Shown: piece after piece, positions 23,500-32,134 of the stretch
How the letters are laid out: every line of letters starts with the position of its first letter
Position numbering within the stretch: the first letter of the stretch is position 1
From: a gamma proteobacterium L18
GTDB lineage: Bacteria; Pseudomonadota; Gammaproteobacteria; Pseudomonadales; Pseudomonadaceae
Direction of reading: 5' to 3'
Length of the DNA: 44,517 bases
NCBI GenBank assembly: GCA_000497835.1
Contig: KI547171.1
Span: 209,735 to 254,251, forward strand
Notes under the pieces: model-generated
Seen by the model: only the letters and a program-made list of their open reading frames with translations
Database searches by the model: none
What the model was told of the DNA's origin: nothing
Position numbers and translations under genes: made by a program

Positions 23500-24282
23500 T
23501 TAATCAGGGTGGTCGGCCAGGTGCTGCAGCAACACGCGGTTGAACGTGGCGCTGTCGCTGACGCTGGACGCATGGCCGCCGTAGTCCAGCAGGTACAGGC
23601 GGCCACGGGGCAGGGTAGCGGCCAAATGTTGCGATTGCTGCCACGGTACCAGCATGTCGTCGCGGTTGGCGATGACCAGCGTGGGGGTGGTGATGCCCGC
23701 AAGCCGGGCGTCGACGTTGAACGCCTGCAAGGCGGCGATGCGCTTGAGCAGGTTGGACGGCTCCGGAAAATGCGCCAGCGCGTGAGCGTCGTCCTCGGCC
23801 AGTTGCGCGCTGTTGGCGGCGATCCAGTCGGCGGGGTACAGGAACAGCGCCTGGGCCTGCACGTAGGCGGCGGGGCCGCTGTCGTTGAGCAGGTTTTTGC
23901 GCACCGCGAAGCAGCGCGCACTGTGCGGGTTGGGGCGGCTCCAGGCGTTGACCAGCACCTGGCTGCGCAACAGGGCCGGGCGTTGCAGGGCCAGCTCCAG
24001 CCCCACCAGGCCGCCCAGGGCGTGGCCGACGAAGTGGCAGCGCTGCACGTCCAACGCGTCCAGCAGCGCCAGCAATTCAGCGGCCATGGCGGCGATGCTA
24101 TAGCCCTCGGGCAGGGTGGCCGGGCTGCGGCCGCTGCCGTTGTGGTCGTATACCAGCACCCGGTAGCGCTCGGTCAGCACCGGCAGTTGCGGGCCCCAGA
24201 AGCGCGCCGAGCCGCCCAGCCCGGAACTGAGCACCAGCGTCGGTGCCTGTGGGTCATCACGACCCAGCCATTCGTGGTACAT
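23500..24282 (-). CDS. rutD: Pyrimidine utilization protein D (RutD), alpha/beta hydrolase
   Basis: 260 aa. It acts in the Rut pathway of uracil degradation, thought to speed hydrolysis of a carbamate or aminoacrylate intermediate. The family text is clear: LVLSSGLGGSARFWGPQLP, HNGSGRSPATLPEGYSIAAM, GHALGGLVGLELALQRPALL, YPADWIAANSAQLAEDDAHA and LDYGGHASSVSD. The nucleophile elbow reads GHALG with alanine where serine is normal, as I recall for E. coli RutD. That is a family trait rather than a mutation here. It is 9 nt after rutC and 16 nt before the NUP gene. Confidence 0.93.
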   Translation of the reverse strand: MYHEWLGRDDPQAPTLVLSSGLGGSARFWGPQLPVLTERYRVLVYDHNGSGRSPATLPEGYSIAAMAAELLALLDALDVQRCHFVGHALGGLVGLELALQRPALLRSQVLVNAWSRPNPHSARCFAVRKNLLNDSGPAAYVQAQALFLYPADWIAANSAQLAEDDAHALAHFPEPSNLLKRIAALQAFNVDARLAGITTPTLVIANRDDMLVPWQQSQHLAATLPRGRLYLLDYGGHASSVSDSATFNRVLLQHLADHPD

Positions 24283-24291
24283 GGGCGCTCC

Positions 24292-24675
24292 TCAGCCCAC
24301 GTGGGCAATGCTGGCGATTTCGATCAGCGCGTCGGGTTTTACCAGGCCGCACTGGATGCAATAGCGCGCCGGTTTTTCCCCGGCGAAGTATTCGGCGTAC
24401 ACCGCGTTGATGGCCGCGTAATCGGCCCAGTCGCGCAGCATGATCATGTTGAACGTGACGTCGTCCAGCGTGCCGCCGGCGGTCTCCACCACGCCCTTGA
24501 TGGTGTCCAGCACGTGGCGGGTCTGGGCGGCGGCATCACCCACATGCACCACGTTGTTATCCTTGTCGAAGGGCAGGGTGCCGGACACGTACAGAATGCC
24601 GTCGGCCAGCGAGCCGGGCACGAACGGGGCAATGGGCACGCCGGTGCCCGCAGGGATAATGGCTTTCTTGCTCAT
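24292..24675 (-). CDS. rutC: RutC, RidA-family 3-aminoacrylate deaminase
   Basis: 127 aa RidA/YjgF fold, a trimeric enzyme that deaminates 3-aminoacrylate to malonic semialdehyde in the Rut pathway. Recognisable are KAIIPAGTGVPIAPFVPGSL, LADGILYVSGTLPFDKDNNV, VHVGDAAAQTRHVLDTIKGV and ARYCIQCGLVKPDALIEIAS; the arginine of ARYCIQCG is the substrate-carboxylate ligand in this family. The ATG at 24675 overlaps the end of rutB by 4 nt, so the shorter start is right. Confidence 0.95.
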   Translation of the reverse strand: MSKKAIIPAGTGVPIAPFVPGSLADGILYVSGTLPFDKDNNVVHVGDAAAQTRHVLDTIKGVVETAGGTLDDVTFNMIMLRDWADYAAINAVYAEYFAGEKPARYCIQCGLVKPDALIEIASIAHVG

Positions 24676-25414
24676 GGTCGGGCTCCTGGGGCGGTGGCGA
24701 AGGTGGTGCAGAAATCCTCGACGCTGGACACCCAGCCAAAGAACGTCTCGATATTGAACAGCGCCGCCTGCTGGGCAAACGCAGGCCCGGCCTGGTGGGT
24801 GGCGTCGGCCAGCACTACGCCGAAGTATTCCAGGAAGAAACCATCGCGCAGGGTCGACTCCACGCACACGTTGGTGGCAATGCCGGTGAACACCAGGTTG
24901 CGGATGCCGCGGCTGCGCATCAGGCTGTCGAAATTGGTGTTGAAGAAGCCGCTGTAGCGGGTCTTGGGCACCAGGATGTCGCCGGGTTGCGGCTTGAGTT
25001 CGTCCACCAATTCATAGTCCCAGCCGCCCTTGGCCAGCAGCGTGCCTTGCAGTTCGGGGCGCTGGCGCATGGTTTTCAGGGCGTTGGACTTGTGCCAGTT
25101 GGGCGAACCGGGGCCGCCGGCTTCCACGTAGTCGGCGTCCCAGCCGTTCTGGAAAAACACCACCGGCATGCCGGCGGCACGGGCGGTGGCCAAGGCCTTC
25201 TGGATGTTGGCGATGACCGGCCCGGTGCTGCTCACGTCAAAGCCGGCCAGGTCCAGGTAGCCGCCGATGCTGGCGTAGGCGTTCTGCATGTCGACCACCA
25301 CCAGGGCGGTTTCGCTGGCCTTCAGGTTCAGGGCCTCGGGGCGCGCAGGCAAGGTGCGGGCGGGCAGGGTATCCACGGGCAGGGCGTAGCCGCTGAGCGG
25401 CGCGGGGGCGTTCA

Positions 25415-25415
<1 letters not shown>
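24672..25415 (-). CDS. rutB: RutB, peroxyureidoacrylate/ureidoacrylate amidohydrolase
   Basis: 247 aa isochorismatase-like hydrolase that cleaves (peroxy)ureidoacrylate to aminoacrylate and carbamate, the second step of uracil breakdown. The cysteine-hydrolase triad is D42 (VVVDMQNAYASIGGYLD), K151 (VPKTRYSGF) and C184 (GIATNVCVESTLRDG). Its start overlaps the rutA stop by one base (TGATG) and its end overlaps rutC by four bases, so the operon is tightly coupled. Confidence 0.95.
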
Positions 25416-26497
<1,082 letters not shown>

Positions 26498-26612
26498 GGT
26501 GTGAGCCTCTCTGCAAAAAAGGGCGGGTCCGGAGCAGCGTTTCATCGGGGTTGTTGCATGAAGCAGGCCATGAATGATTTGTGGTTATTAAACAAAGGGT
26601 TGAGTTTTACGG

Positions 26613-26628
26613 TGGACCAGATGGTCTG
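26613..26628. promoter_or_regulatory. Predicted RutR operator
   Basis: TGGACCA-GA-TGGTCTG matches the RutR consensus TTGACCA-N2-TGGTCAA at 11 of 14 positions and keeps the central GACCA/TGGTC dyad with the right spacing. It lies in the 238-nt rutA/rutR intergenic region, about 115 nt from rutA and 107 nt from the proposed rutR start. RutR should bind it until uracil or thymine is present. Confidence 0.7.
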
Positions 26629-26735
26629 GAGCGGAGCACCAGGTCTGTGCGCGGTGCACGGCGTTGGGGCGGGCTTGCCATGGCGCGGGGGCGGGTTACA
26701 GTGCACAGGTCTTTGTGCCTTTGCAGGTTGCCCCG

Positions 26736-27398
26736 GTGAACCGTGAAACCCCGAAAGCTGCGCGTACACCCAGCGCCTCGACCCTCAAGCGGCGCCACCG
26801 GCTGATGGAAAGCAAGCGCGCGCTGATCCTCGATGCGGCGCTGCAACTGTTCTCGCGCTTCGGCGTGCATGGCACCAGCCTGGACCAGGTGGCGAGCATG
26901 GCCGACGTGTCCAAGACCAACTTGCTGTACTACTTCAGCAGCAAGGACGAGCTGTACGTCAGCGTGCTGCGGCAGTTGTTGGATGTGTGGCTGCGGCCCT
27001 TGCGCGGCTTCAGTGTGGAGCAGGAGCCGTTGCAGGCCATTGGCGAGTACATCCGCATCAAGCTGGAACTGTCACGCGACCATCCGGCGGAGTCGCGGTT
27101 GTTCTGCCTGGAGATCGTGCAGGGCGCGCCGTTGCTGATGGACGAGTTGCAACAGCCGTTGCGCGAGTTGGTGGACAGCAAGGTGCAGGTGATCCAGGCG
27201 TGGATCGATGCCGGGCAGTTGGCGCCGATTGACCCGCATCATCTGATTTTTTCGTTGTGGGCGACGACCCAGCATTACGCGGACTTTGCCAGTCAGATCA
27301 ATGCGGTGACGGGCAAGACCCTGGCTGATCCGGTATTTTTCCAGCAGGTGCTGGAGAATGTGCGCGGTCTGATTCTGGAAGGCCTGCGGCCCCGATAG
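26736..27398 (+). CDS. rutR: RutR, TetR-family regulator of pyrimidine use
   Basis: 220 aa. The N-terminal TetR helix-turn-helix is KRALILDAALQLFSRFGVHG with TSLDQVASMADVSKTNLLYY. The ligand domain ends SLWATTQHYADFASQINAVT and EGLRPR, closely like E. coli RutR, which binds uracil and thymine. The start is uncertain: GTG at 26736 gives a length near E. coli RutR and is preferred to ATG at 26805, which would leave a short N-terminus, and to an opening at 26664. It is divergent from rutABCD with a matching operator between them. Confidence 0.93.
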   Translation: MNRETPKAARTPSASTLKRRHRLMESKRALILDAALQLFSRFGVHGTSLDQVASMADVSKTNLLYYFSSKDELYVSVLRQLLDVWLRPLRGFSVEQEPLQAIGEYIRIKLELSRDHPAESRLFCLEIVQGAPLLMDELQQPLRELVDSKVQVIQAWIDAGQLAPIDPHHLIFSLWATTQHYADFASQINAVTGKTLADPVFFQQVLENVRGLILEGLRPR

Positions 27399-27426
27399 GG
27401 ATAGCGATGGCGCCTGCGAGGGCCTC

Positions 27427-27503
27427 TCGCGAGCAAGCTTTGCTCCCACAGTGTTAACCCTTGCAAATGGGGATAACACTGTGGGAGCAAAGCTTGCTCG
27501 CGA
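27427..27503. repeat. Inverted repeat, REP type
   Basis: Perfect 30-nt arms 27427-27456 and 27474-27503 around a 17-nt loop, sharing TCGCGAGCAAGCTTTGCTCC with the elements at 5113, 22353 and 38717. It lies between the convergent ends of rutR and the glutathione transferase gene, so it probably marks both transcript ends. Confidence 0.85.
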
Positions 27504-27559
27504 TGAAGGCAACGCGGTCATACAGATGCGCCGCTATTGCCTACTGCTGCGGCGTCAGG

Positions 27560-28396
27560 TCAGTCCAGATCGGCCGCCTGATGGCGCTCAGGCACCTGGC
27601 TGGCTTCGTCGCCCCAGGTGCGGTTCACGCGTTGGCCGCGCTGTACGGCGGGGCGGTCGGCGATGGTCTGGGCCCAGCGCTGTACGTTGGGGTACTCGTC
27701 CACGGCGAGGAATTCGGCGGCCGAGTAAAGGTTGCCGCGCACCAGCTGGCCGTACCACGGCCATACGGCGATATCGGCGATGGTGTAGGTGTCGCCCGCC
27801 AGGTAGGGGGTCTCGGCCAGGCGGCGTTCCAGTACGTCCAACTGACGCTTGGCTTCCATGGTGAAGCGGTTGATCGGGTATTCCAGCTTTTCCGGCGCGT
27901 AGGCGAAGAAGTGCCCGAAGCCACCGCCCAGGTAGGGCGCGGCGCCCATTTGCCAGAACAGCCAGTTGAGGGTTTCGGTACGGCCGGCCGGGTCGGTGGG
28001 CAGGAACGCGCCGAATTTTTCCGCCAGGTACACCAGGATCGAACCGGACTCGAACACGCGAATCGCCGGGTCCACGCTGCGGTCCAGCAGGGCCGGGATC
28101 TTGGAGTTGGGGTTGACCTCGACGAAGCCGCTGGAGAACTGATCACCGTCGCCGATGCGGATCAGCCAGGCGTCGTAATCAGCGCCGGCGTGGCCCAGGG
28201 CAATCAGCTCTTCAAGCAGGATAGTGACCTTGACGCCATTGGGCGTGGCCAGCGAATACAGCTGCAGGCCATGCTCGCCCACCGGCAGGGTCTTGTCATG
28301 GGTGGGGCCGGCGACGGGGCGGTTGATGTTGGCGAACTGGCCGCCTGATTGGGTGTTCTTCCAGACCTTGGGCGGTACGTAGGCTGCCTTGCTCAT
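27560..28396 (-). CDS. yghU: YghU-type glutathione S-transferase (disulfide-bond oxidoreductase)
   Basis: 278 aa. The thioredoxin-like N-domain has LQLYSLATPNGVKVTILLEE and the glutathione site NPNSKIPALLDR and VFESGSILVYLAEKFG. The helical C-domain includes GGGFGHFFAYAPEKLEYPIN and NRFTMEAKRQLDVLERRL, then YTIADIAVWPWYG. The long N-terminal part (VPPKVWKNTQSGGQFANINR) is the YghU hallmark. This group reduces disulfides with bound glutathione rather than conjugating xenobiotics. It is cytoplasmic and probably monocistronic. Confidence 0.95.
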   Translation of the reverse strand: MSKAAYVPPKVWKNTQSGGQFANINRPVAGPTHDKTLPVGEHGLQLYSLATPNGVKVTILLEELIALGHAGADYDAWLIRIGDGDQFSSGFVEVNPNSKIPALLDRSVDPAIRVFESGSILVYLAEKFGAFLPTDPAGRTETLNWLFWQMGAAPYLGGGFGHFFAYAPEKLEYPINRFTMEAKRQLDVLERRLAETPYLAGDTYTIADIAVWPWYGQLVRGNLYSAAEFLAVDEYPNVQRWAQTIADRPAVQRGQRVNRTWGDEASQVPERHQAADLD

Positions 28397-28439
28397 GGAT
28401 CAGGCCTCTTGAGTCAGTGAGTCGGTGAAAGGTTCGACC

Positions 28440-29354
28440 TTAACAGACTCGGTCAGGTCCCTGCGCCCTCACAAAGTCGATAAACGCCTTGAGCGCCGCC
28501 GGCAGATGGCGCCGCCCGGGGTAGTACAGAAACGGGCCATTGAAGGTTTGCCACCACGGCTCCAGAACCGGTTCCAGCGCGCCGCTGTCCAGCAGCGGCC
28601 GCAACCAGTCCTCAAACAGGTGGATAATGCCCAGCCCCTGCACGGCGGCGTCCACCGCCAGGTCGACCGCGCCGCCGATACGCACTTTCAACGGCCCGCC
28701 GGGCTCGACACGCACTACTTCATTCCCGCGCTCGAACTCCCAGGCGGGCATTACGCCGCTGCTGAATTGGCCGCGCAGGCAGGCGTGGTCGAGCAGGTCG
28801 CGAGGATGTTCAGGGCGCCCACGGGCATCCAGGTAGGCTGGAGATGCCGCCGTGGCAAAGCGCTGCTGCCGAGGCCCGATGGGCACGGCGATCATGTCCT
28901 GCTCCAGGCGTTCGTCGTAGCGGATACCGGCATCGCAGCCGGCCGCCAGCACGTCGACGAAGCTCTCCTCGACGATCACCTCCACCTTGATGTCCGTATA
29001 GTCCTTGAGGAAGGGCGTGATCAGCGAGGGCAGCACCAGGCGCGCGGCGCTCAGCGGTACGTTGAGCTTGAGCGTGCCGCTGGGCCGTTCGCGAAAACCG
29101 TTGACCACGTCCAGCGCCGCTTCCACCTCGGCCAGTGCCGGCACCAGCCTTTCCAGCAAACGTGCCCCGGCCTCGGTGGGCGCCACGCTGCGGGTGGTGC
29201 GGTTGAGCAGGCGCACGCCCAGGCGCGCCTCGGCCCGGCGCACGGCGTCGCTGAGGCTGGAGGCCGATTTGCCCGTGGCGCGCGCGCCCTCACGAAAACC
29301 GCCGGCCAGCACCACGGCATGGAAAGCGAACAGGTCTTGCAGGTCATGATTCAT
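28440..29354 (-). CDS. LysR-family regulator
   Basis: 304 aa. The N-terminal helix-turn-helix (about 5-64) is followed by a LysR substrate-binding domain. The N-terminus is LFAFHAVVLAGGFREGARAT, then SLSDAVRRAEARLGVRLLNR, then TTRSVAPTEAGARLLERLVP. It is of the CrgA/AaeR-like group. It is divergent from the aldo/keto reductase at 29458 across 103 nt and is its likely regulator. The broken LysR at 977 is a relative that sits in the same arrangement beside another aldo/keto reductase. Confidence 0.93.
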   Translation of the reverse strand: MNHDLQDLFAFHAVVLAGGFREGARATGKSASSLSDAVRRAEARLGVRLLNRTTRSVAPTEAGARLLERLVPALAEVEAALDVVNGFRERPSGTLKLNVPLSAARLVLPSLITPFLKDYTDIKVEVIVEESFVDVLAAGCDAGIRYDERLEQDMIAVPIGPRQQRFATAASPAYLDARGRPEHPRDLLDHACLRGQFSSGVMPAWEFERGNEVVRVEPGGPLKVRIGGAVDLAVDAAVQGLGIIHLFEDWLRPLLDSGALEPVLEPWWQTFNGPFLYYPGRRHLPAALKAFIDFVRAQGPDRVC

Positions 29355-29457
29355 TGTGCGGATTTCCGTACGGCCTGTGCCGATTTCACTGTATTCCCCC
29401 GCAGTCGGTCAATGCCTATAGTCAATCACCCACTGGCATGATTTCAGGAGCATCCCC

Positions 29458-30312
29458 ATGAGCGCAGCCACTCGCTTCACCCTCGGCCACCGCACTGTCA
29501 ACCGCATGGGCTATGGCGCCATGCAACTGGCCGGCCCCGGCGTGTTCGGCCCGCCCAAGGATCATGACGGCGCCCTGGCAGTGCTGCGCGCGGCGATCGA
29601 AGCCGGCGTCGACCACATCGACACCAGCGACTTCTACGGCCCCTTCGTCACCAACCGCCTGATTCGTGAAGCGCTGGCGCCGTACCCCCAAGAGCTGGTG
29701 TTGGTCACCAAGGTCGGCGCGCGGCGCGGCGACGACGGCGCCTGGCTGCGTGCCGACAGCCCGCAGGAACTGACCGAAGCGGTGCACAGCAACTTGCGCC
29801 ACCTGGGCGTCGATGTGCTGGAGGTGGTGAACATGCGTGCGTGGGGCAACCTGCACGAGCCGGACGAATCCAGCATCGCTGAACAGTTCTCGACGCTGGC
29901 AGGCCTGCAAAAGCAGGGCCTGATCCGCCATTTGGGCGTCAGCAACGTGTCGGCGGCGCAGGTGGCCGAGGCCCAGGCGATTGCGCCGGTGGTGTGCGTG
30001 CAGAACCATTACAACCTGGTGCACCGCAATGATGATGCGCTGATCGACCAGCTGGCGGGGCAGGGGATTGCCTATGTGCCGTTCTTTCCGCTGGGTGGAT
30101 TTTCGCCGTTGCAGTCGGCCGGGTTGGATGAGGTAGCGGCGCAGGTGAGGGCCACGCCCATGCAGGTGGCGCTGGCGTGGTTGCTGCAGCGTTCGGCCAA
30201 TATCCTGCTGATACCGGGCACCTCATCGGTGGCGCATTTGCAGCAGAACCTGGCGGCGGGGCGGTTGGTGTTGCCCAGCGGGTTGGTCGAACGGCTCGAC
30301 GTGCTTGCGTAG
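29458..30312 (+). CDS. Aldo/keto reductase (His of the tetrad replaced)
   Basis: 284 aa barrel oxidoreductase. D55 and Y60 (VDHIDTSDFYG) and K85 (VTKVG) are kept, but the position of the catalytic His lies in VVNMRAWG, where no histidine is found. This variant is seen in several bacterial AKRs with the VVNxR motif, so it is probably a subfamily trait. The cofactor region ILLIPGTSSVAHLQQNLAAG is intact. CAGGAG lies before the ATG. It is divergent from a LysR gene and followed by a stem-loop five bases after the stop. Confidence 0.92.
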   Translation: MSAATRFTLGHRTVNRMGYGAMQLAGPGVFGPPKDHDGALAVLRAAIEAGVDHIDTSDFYGPFVTNRLIREALAPYPQELVLVTKVGARRGDDGAWLRADSPQELTEAVHSNLRHLGVDVLEVVNMRAWGNLHEPDESSIAEQFSTLAGLQKQGLIRHLGVSNVSAAQVAEAQAIAPVVCVQNHYNLVHRNDDALIDQLAGQGIAYVPFFPLGGFSPLQSAGLDEVAAQVRATPMQVALAWLLQRSANILLIPGTSSVAHLQQNLAAGRLVLPSGLVERLDVLA

Positions 30313-30316
30313 CGAC

Positions 30317-30405
30317 TGTAGCAGCTGCCGAAGGCTGCGTCGCAGGCGGCGCGGTGAACCAGCAACTGCGCGGCGTCCGTGACGCAGCCTGCGGCAGCTG
30401 CTACA
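30317..30405. repeat. Inverted repeat, TGTAGCAGCTGCCG type
   Basis: The 25-nt arms 30317-30341 and 30381-30405 have one or two mismatches and a 39-nt loop. The unit recurs at 31031-31119. It directly follows the aldo/keto reductase stop and may end its transcript. The rest of 30406-30573 holds no gene and must contain the response-regulator promoter. Confidence 0.75.
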
Positions 30406-30573
30406 GAGGGGGCATGCGCGGTGAAAGCACACCGTTTTTGGCTGGATCTGTTGCGTGAGCAACGCAAAGGCAGAAATGTAACGTTGTTGAATCAAAATTG
30501 AATTTCCGTCTGGCTTGCCGCTCCTACGTTGTACGAGCGACGCACGCTGTAGCCCAGATCAGGAAAAACCGTC

Positions 30574-30987
30574 ATGAATTCAGTACCGATGGACCGTAAC
30601 GATATCGCCCACCCGCTGGTCGTGGTGGTGGAGGATGAAGTGATCATCCGCGAATTCGTCTGCGAAATTCTCAAGGAGGAGGGGTATCAGACTGTCGAGT
30701 TCGAGACAGCCGATGCAGCGGTGCCGTTTCTGGAAACCAAGGCGCCCGAAGTAGGGTTGTTACTGACCGATATCCTGATGCCGGGCACGCTCAACGGTGC
30801 TGACCTGTCGAACCTGGTGCATGATCGCTGGCCGCAGTTGCCGATCCTGATCATGTCCGGCCACGAGACCCCGGAGTCGTCCGGGGTGAAGTGCGAAGTG
30901 GCGTTCCTGCGCAAACCCTGGACCATCGGCCAGATGCTGCAGGGGGTTGAGGACGCGCTGCAGCACGCCCGCGCCCACTCCCACTAA
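30574..30987 (+). CDS. Single-domain response regulator (receiver only)
   Basis: 137 aa, one CheY-like receiver domain and no output domain. The acidic pair is E20-D21 (VVVEDEVIIREF), the phosphorylated aspartate is D66 (LLLTDILMPG), the switch serine is S95 (LIMSGHE) and the conserved lysine is K114 (FLRKPW). It can accept phosphate from a histidine kinase and act by protein contact. CAGGAA lies about 10 nt before the ATG. No kinase gene is adjacent, so it is an orphan in this window. Inverted repeats of the same family lie on both sides. Confidence 0.92.
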   Translation: MNSVPMDRNDIAHPLVVVVEDEVIIREFVCEILKEEGYQTVEFETADAAVPFLETKAPEVGLLLTDILMPGTLNGADLSNLVHDRWPQLPILIMSGHETPESSGVKCEVAFLRKPWTIGQMLQGVEDALQHARAHSH

Positions 30988-31030
30988 GCCCCTGTAGCAG
31001 CAACTGTCTTGTGGAGGTACGCACTGCCCC

Positions 31031-31119
31031 TGTAGCAGCTGCCGAAGGCGGCGTCACAGCGGCGCGGTGCATCAGCCAGTGCGCGGCGTACGTGACGCGG
31101 CCTGGCGGCCGCTGCTACA
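31031..31119. repeat. Inverted repeat, TGTAGCAGCTGCCG type, overlapping a gene end
   Basis: The arms 31031-31057 and 31092-31119 (about 27 nt, some mismatches) match the element at 30317-30405. The right arm contains the stop codon of the aldo/keto reductase gene on the minus strand (31115-31117). The sequence before it (about 30992-31010) also carries a TAGCAGCAACTGTCTTG piece shared with 19881. Confidence 0.75.
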
Positions 31120-32062
31120 AGGCCGTCAGTGCTGCCAGCTCGCCCGGGCTCAAGGTGAGCTGCGCGGCGCGGCCGAAGCTTTGCACCTGCGCCACGCTGG
31201 TGGCGCTGGCGATCGGTGCGGTCACGCCTTCGCGGGCGATCAGCCAGGCCAGCGCCACTTCACCCGGTTGTGCCCTGTGCGCCTCGGCCACCTGGTCCAA
31301 CGTCTTGAGCAGCGCCAAACCACGCGCGTCCAGGTACTTGTCGATCCGCCCACCGCGCACGCTTTTGCCCAGGTCCTCCTTGCTGCGGTATTTACCGGTC
31401 AGGAACCCTGAGGCCAAGCTGTAGTAGGTCACCACGCCGATGTGTTCCTTGATGCACAGGTCGCGCAACGCCCCTTCGTAATTGCCCCGGTCGTAGAGGT
31501 TGTACTCCGGTTGCAGTACCTGGTAGCTGGGCAGCTTGTGCTCGCGGGCCACTTCCAGGCTGGCGGCCAGTTGGCCTGCGTTGAAATTGGAGGCGCCGAT
31601 GGCGCGAATCTTCCCGGCTTCCAGCAGCTTGGCGTAGGCACCCAGGGTTTCCTGCGCAGGCGTGCCGGCATCGAACTGGTGGGAAAAGTACAAGTCGATA
31701 CGGTCGGTTTGCAGGCGACGCAGGGAGTCCTCGACGGCCTGCACAATCCATTTCGCCTTCAGGCCCTGTTTCTCATCACTGCCCAGGCGCATGCCCACCT
31801 TGGTGAACAGCGCCACCTTGTCGCGCAGCCCGGGACGGCTGGCGAACCACTTGCCCAGCAGCGTTTCCGATTCCCCGCCCTGATGGCCCGGCACCCAGGC
31901 CGAGTAAACGTCGGCAGTGTCGATGGCGTTGAAGCCCTGGTCGATGAAGGCATCGAGGATGGCTAGGCTGGTCTTTTCATCAGCGGTCCAGCCCAGCACG
32001 TTGCCACCAAAGACCAGCGGCGCGATGTCGATGCCTGTCTTGCCCAAGTGTCGCAGTTGCAT
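31115..32062 (-). CDS. Aldo/keto reductase
   Basis: 315 aa with the full tetrad: D48 and Y53 (NAIDTADVYS), K88 (LFTKVG) and H128 (YFSHQFD). The cofactor end is TAPIASATSVAQVQSFGRAA. It resembles the YajO/Tas-like group (AKR12/AKR11-like), which acts on a range of aldehydes and sugars. The last codons and the stop lie inside an inverted repeat, so the gene end may have been shaped by repeat insertion; the protein nevertheless ends at a normal length. A DUF2252 gene lies upstream on the same strand, 72 nt away. Confidence 0.93.
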   Translation of the reverse strand: MQLRHLGKTGIDIAPLVFGGNVLGWTADEKTSLAILDAFIDQGFNAIDTADVYSAWVPGHQGGESETLLGKWFASRPGLRDKVALFTKVGMRLGSDEKQGLKAKWIVQAVEDSLRRLQTDRIDLYFSHQFDAGTPAQETLGAYAKLLEAGKIRAIGASNFNAGQLAASLEVAREHKLPSYQVLQPEYNLYDRGNYEGALRDLCIKEHIGVVTYYSLASGFLTGKYRSKEDLGKSVRGGRIDKYLDARGLALLKTLDQVAEAHRAQPGEVALAWLIAREGVTAPIASATSVAQVQSFGRAAQLTLSPGELAALTAL

Positions 32063-32134
32063 AGCGTTGCTCCCGGCAGTGATATGAACGAACCCTTGGA
32101 TGTAAGCACAGATAAACCGGCCGCAGGATGAAAA

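Noticed and set aside
23500..24282. RutD as an inactivated hydrolase
   Set aside because: The GHALG elbow without serine is, as far as I recall, normal for RutD, so the missing nucleophile is a family trait.
30177..30458. Small open frame over the end of the aldo/keto reductase and the following repeat
   Set aside because: It overlaps a well-supported gene in another frame and then runs through repeat DNA.
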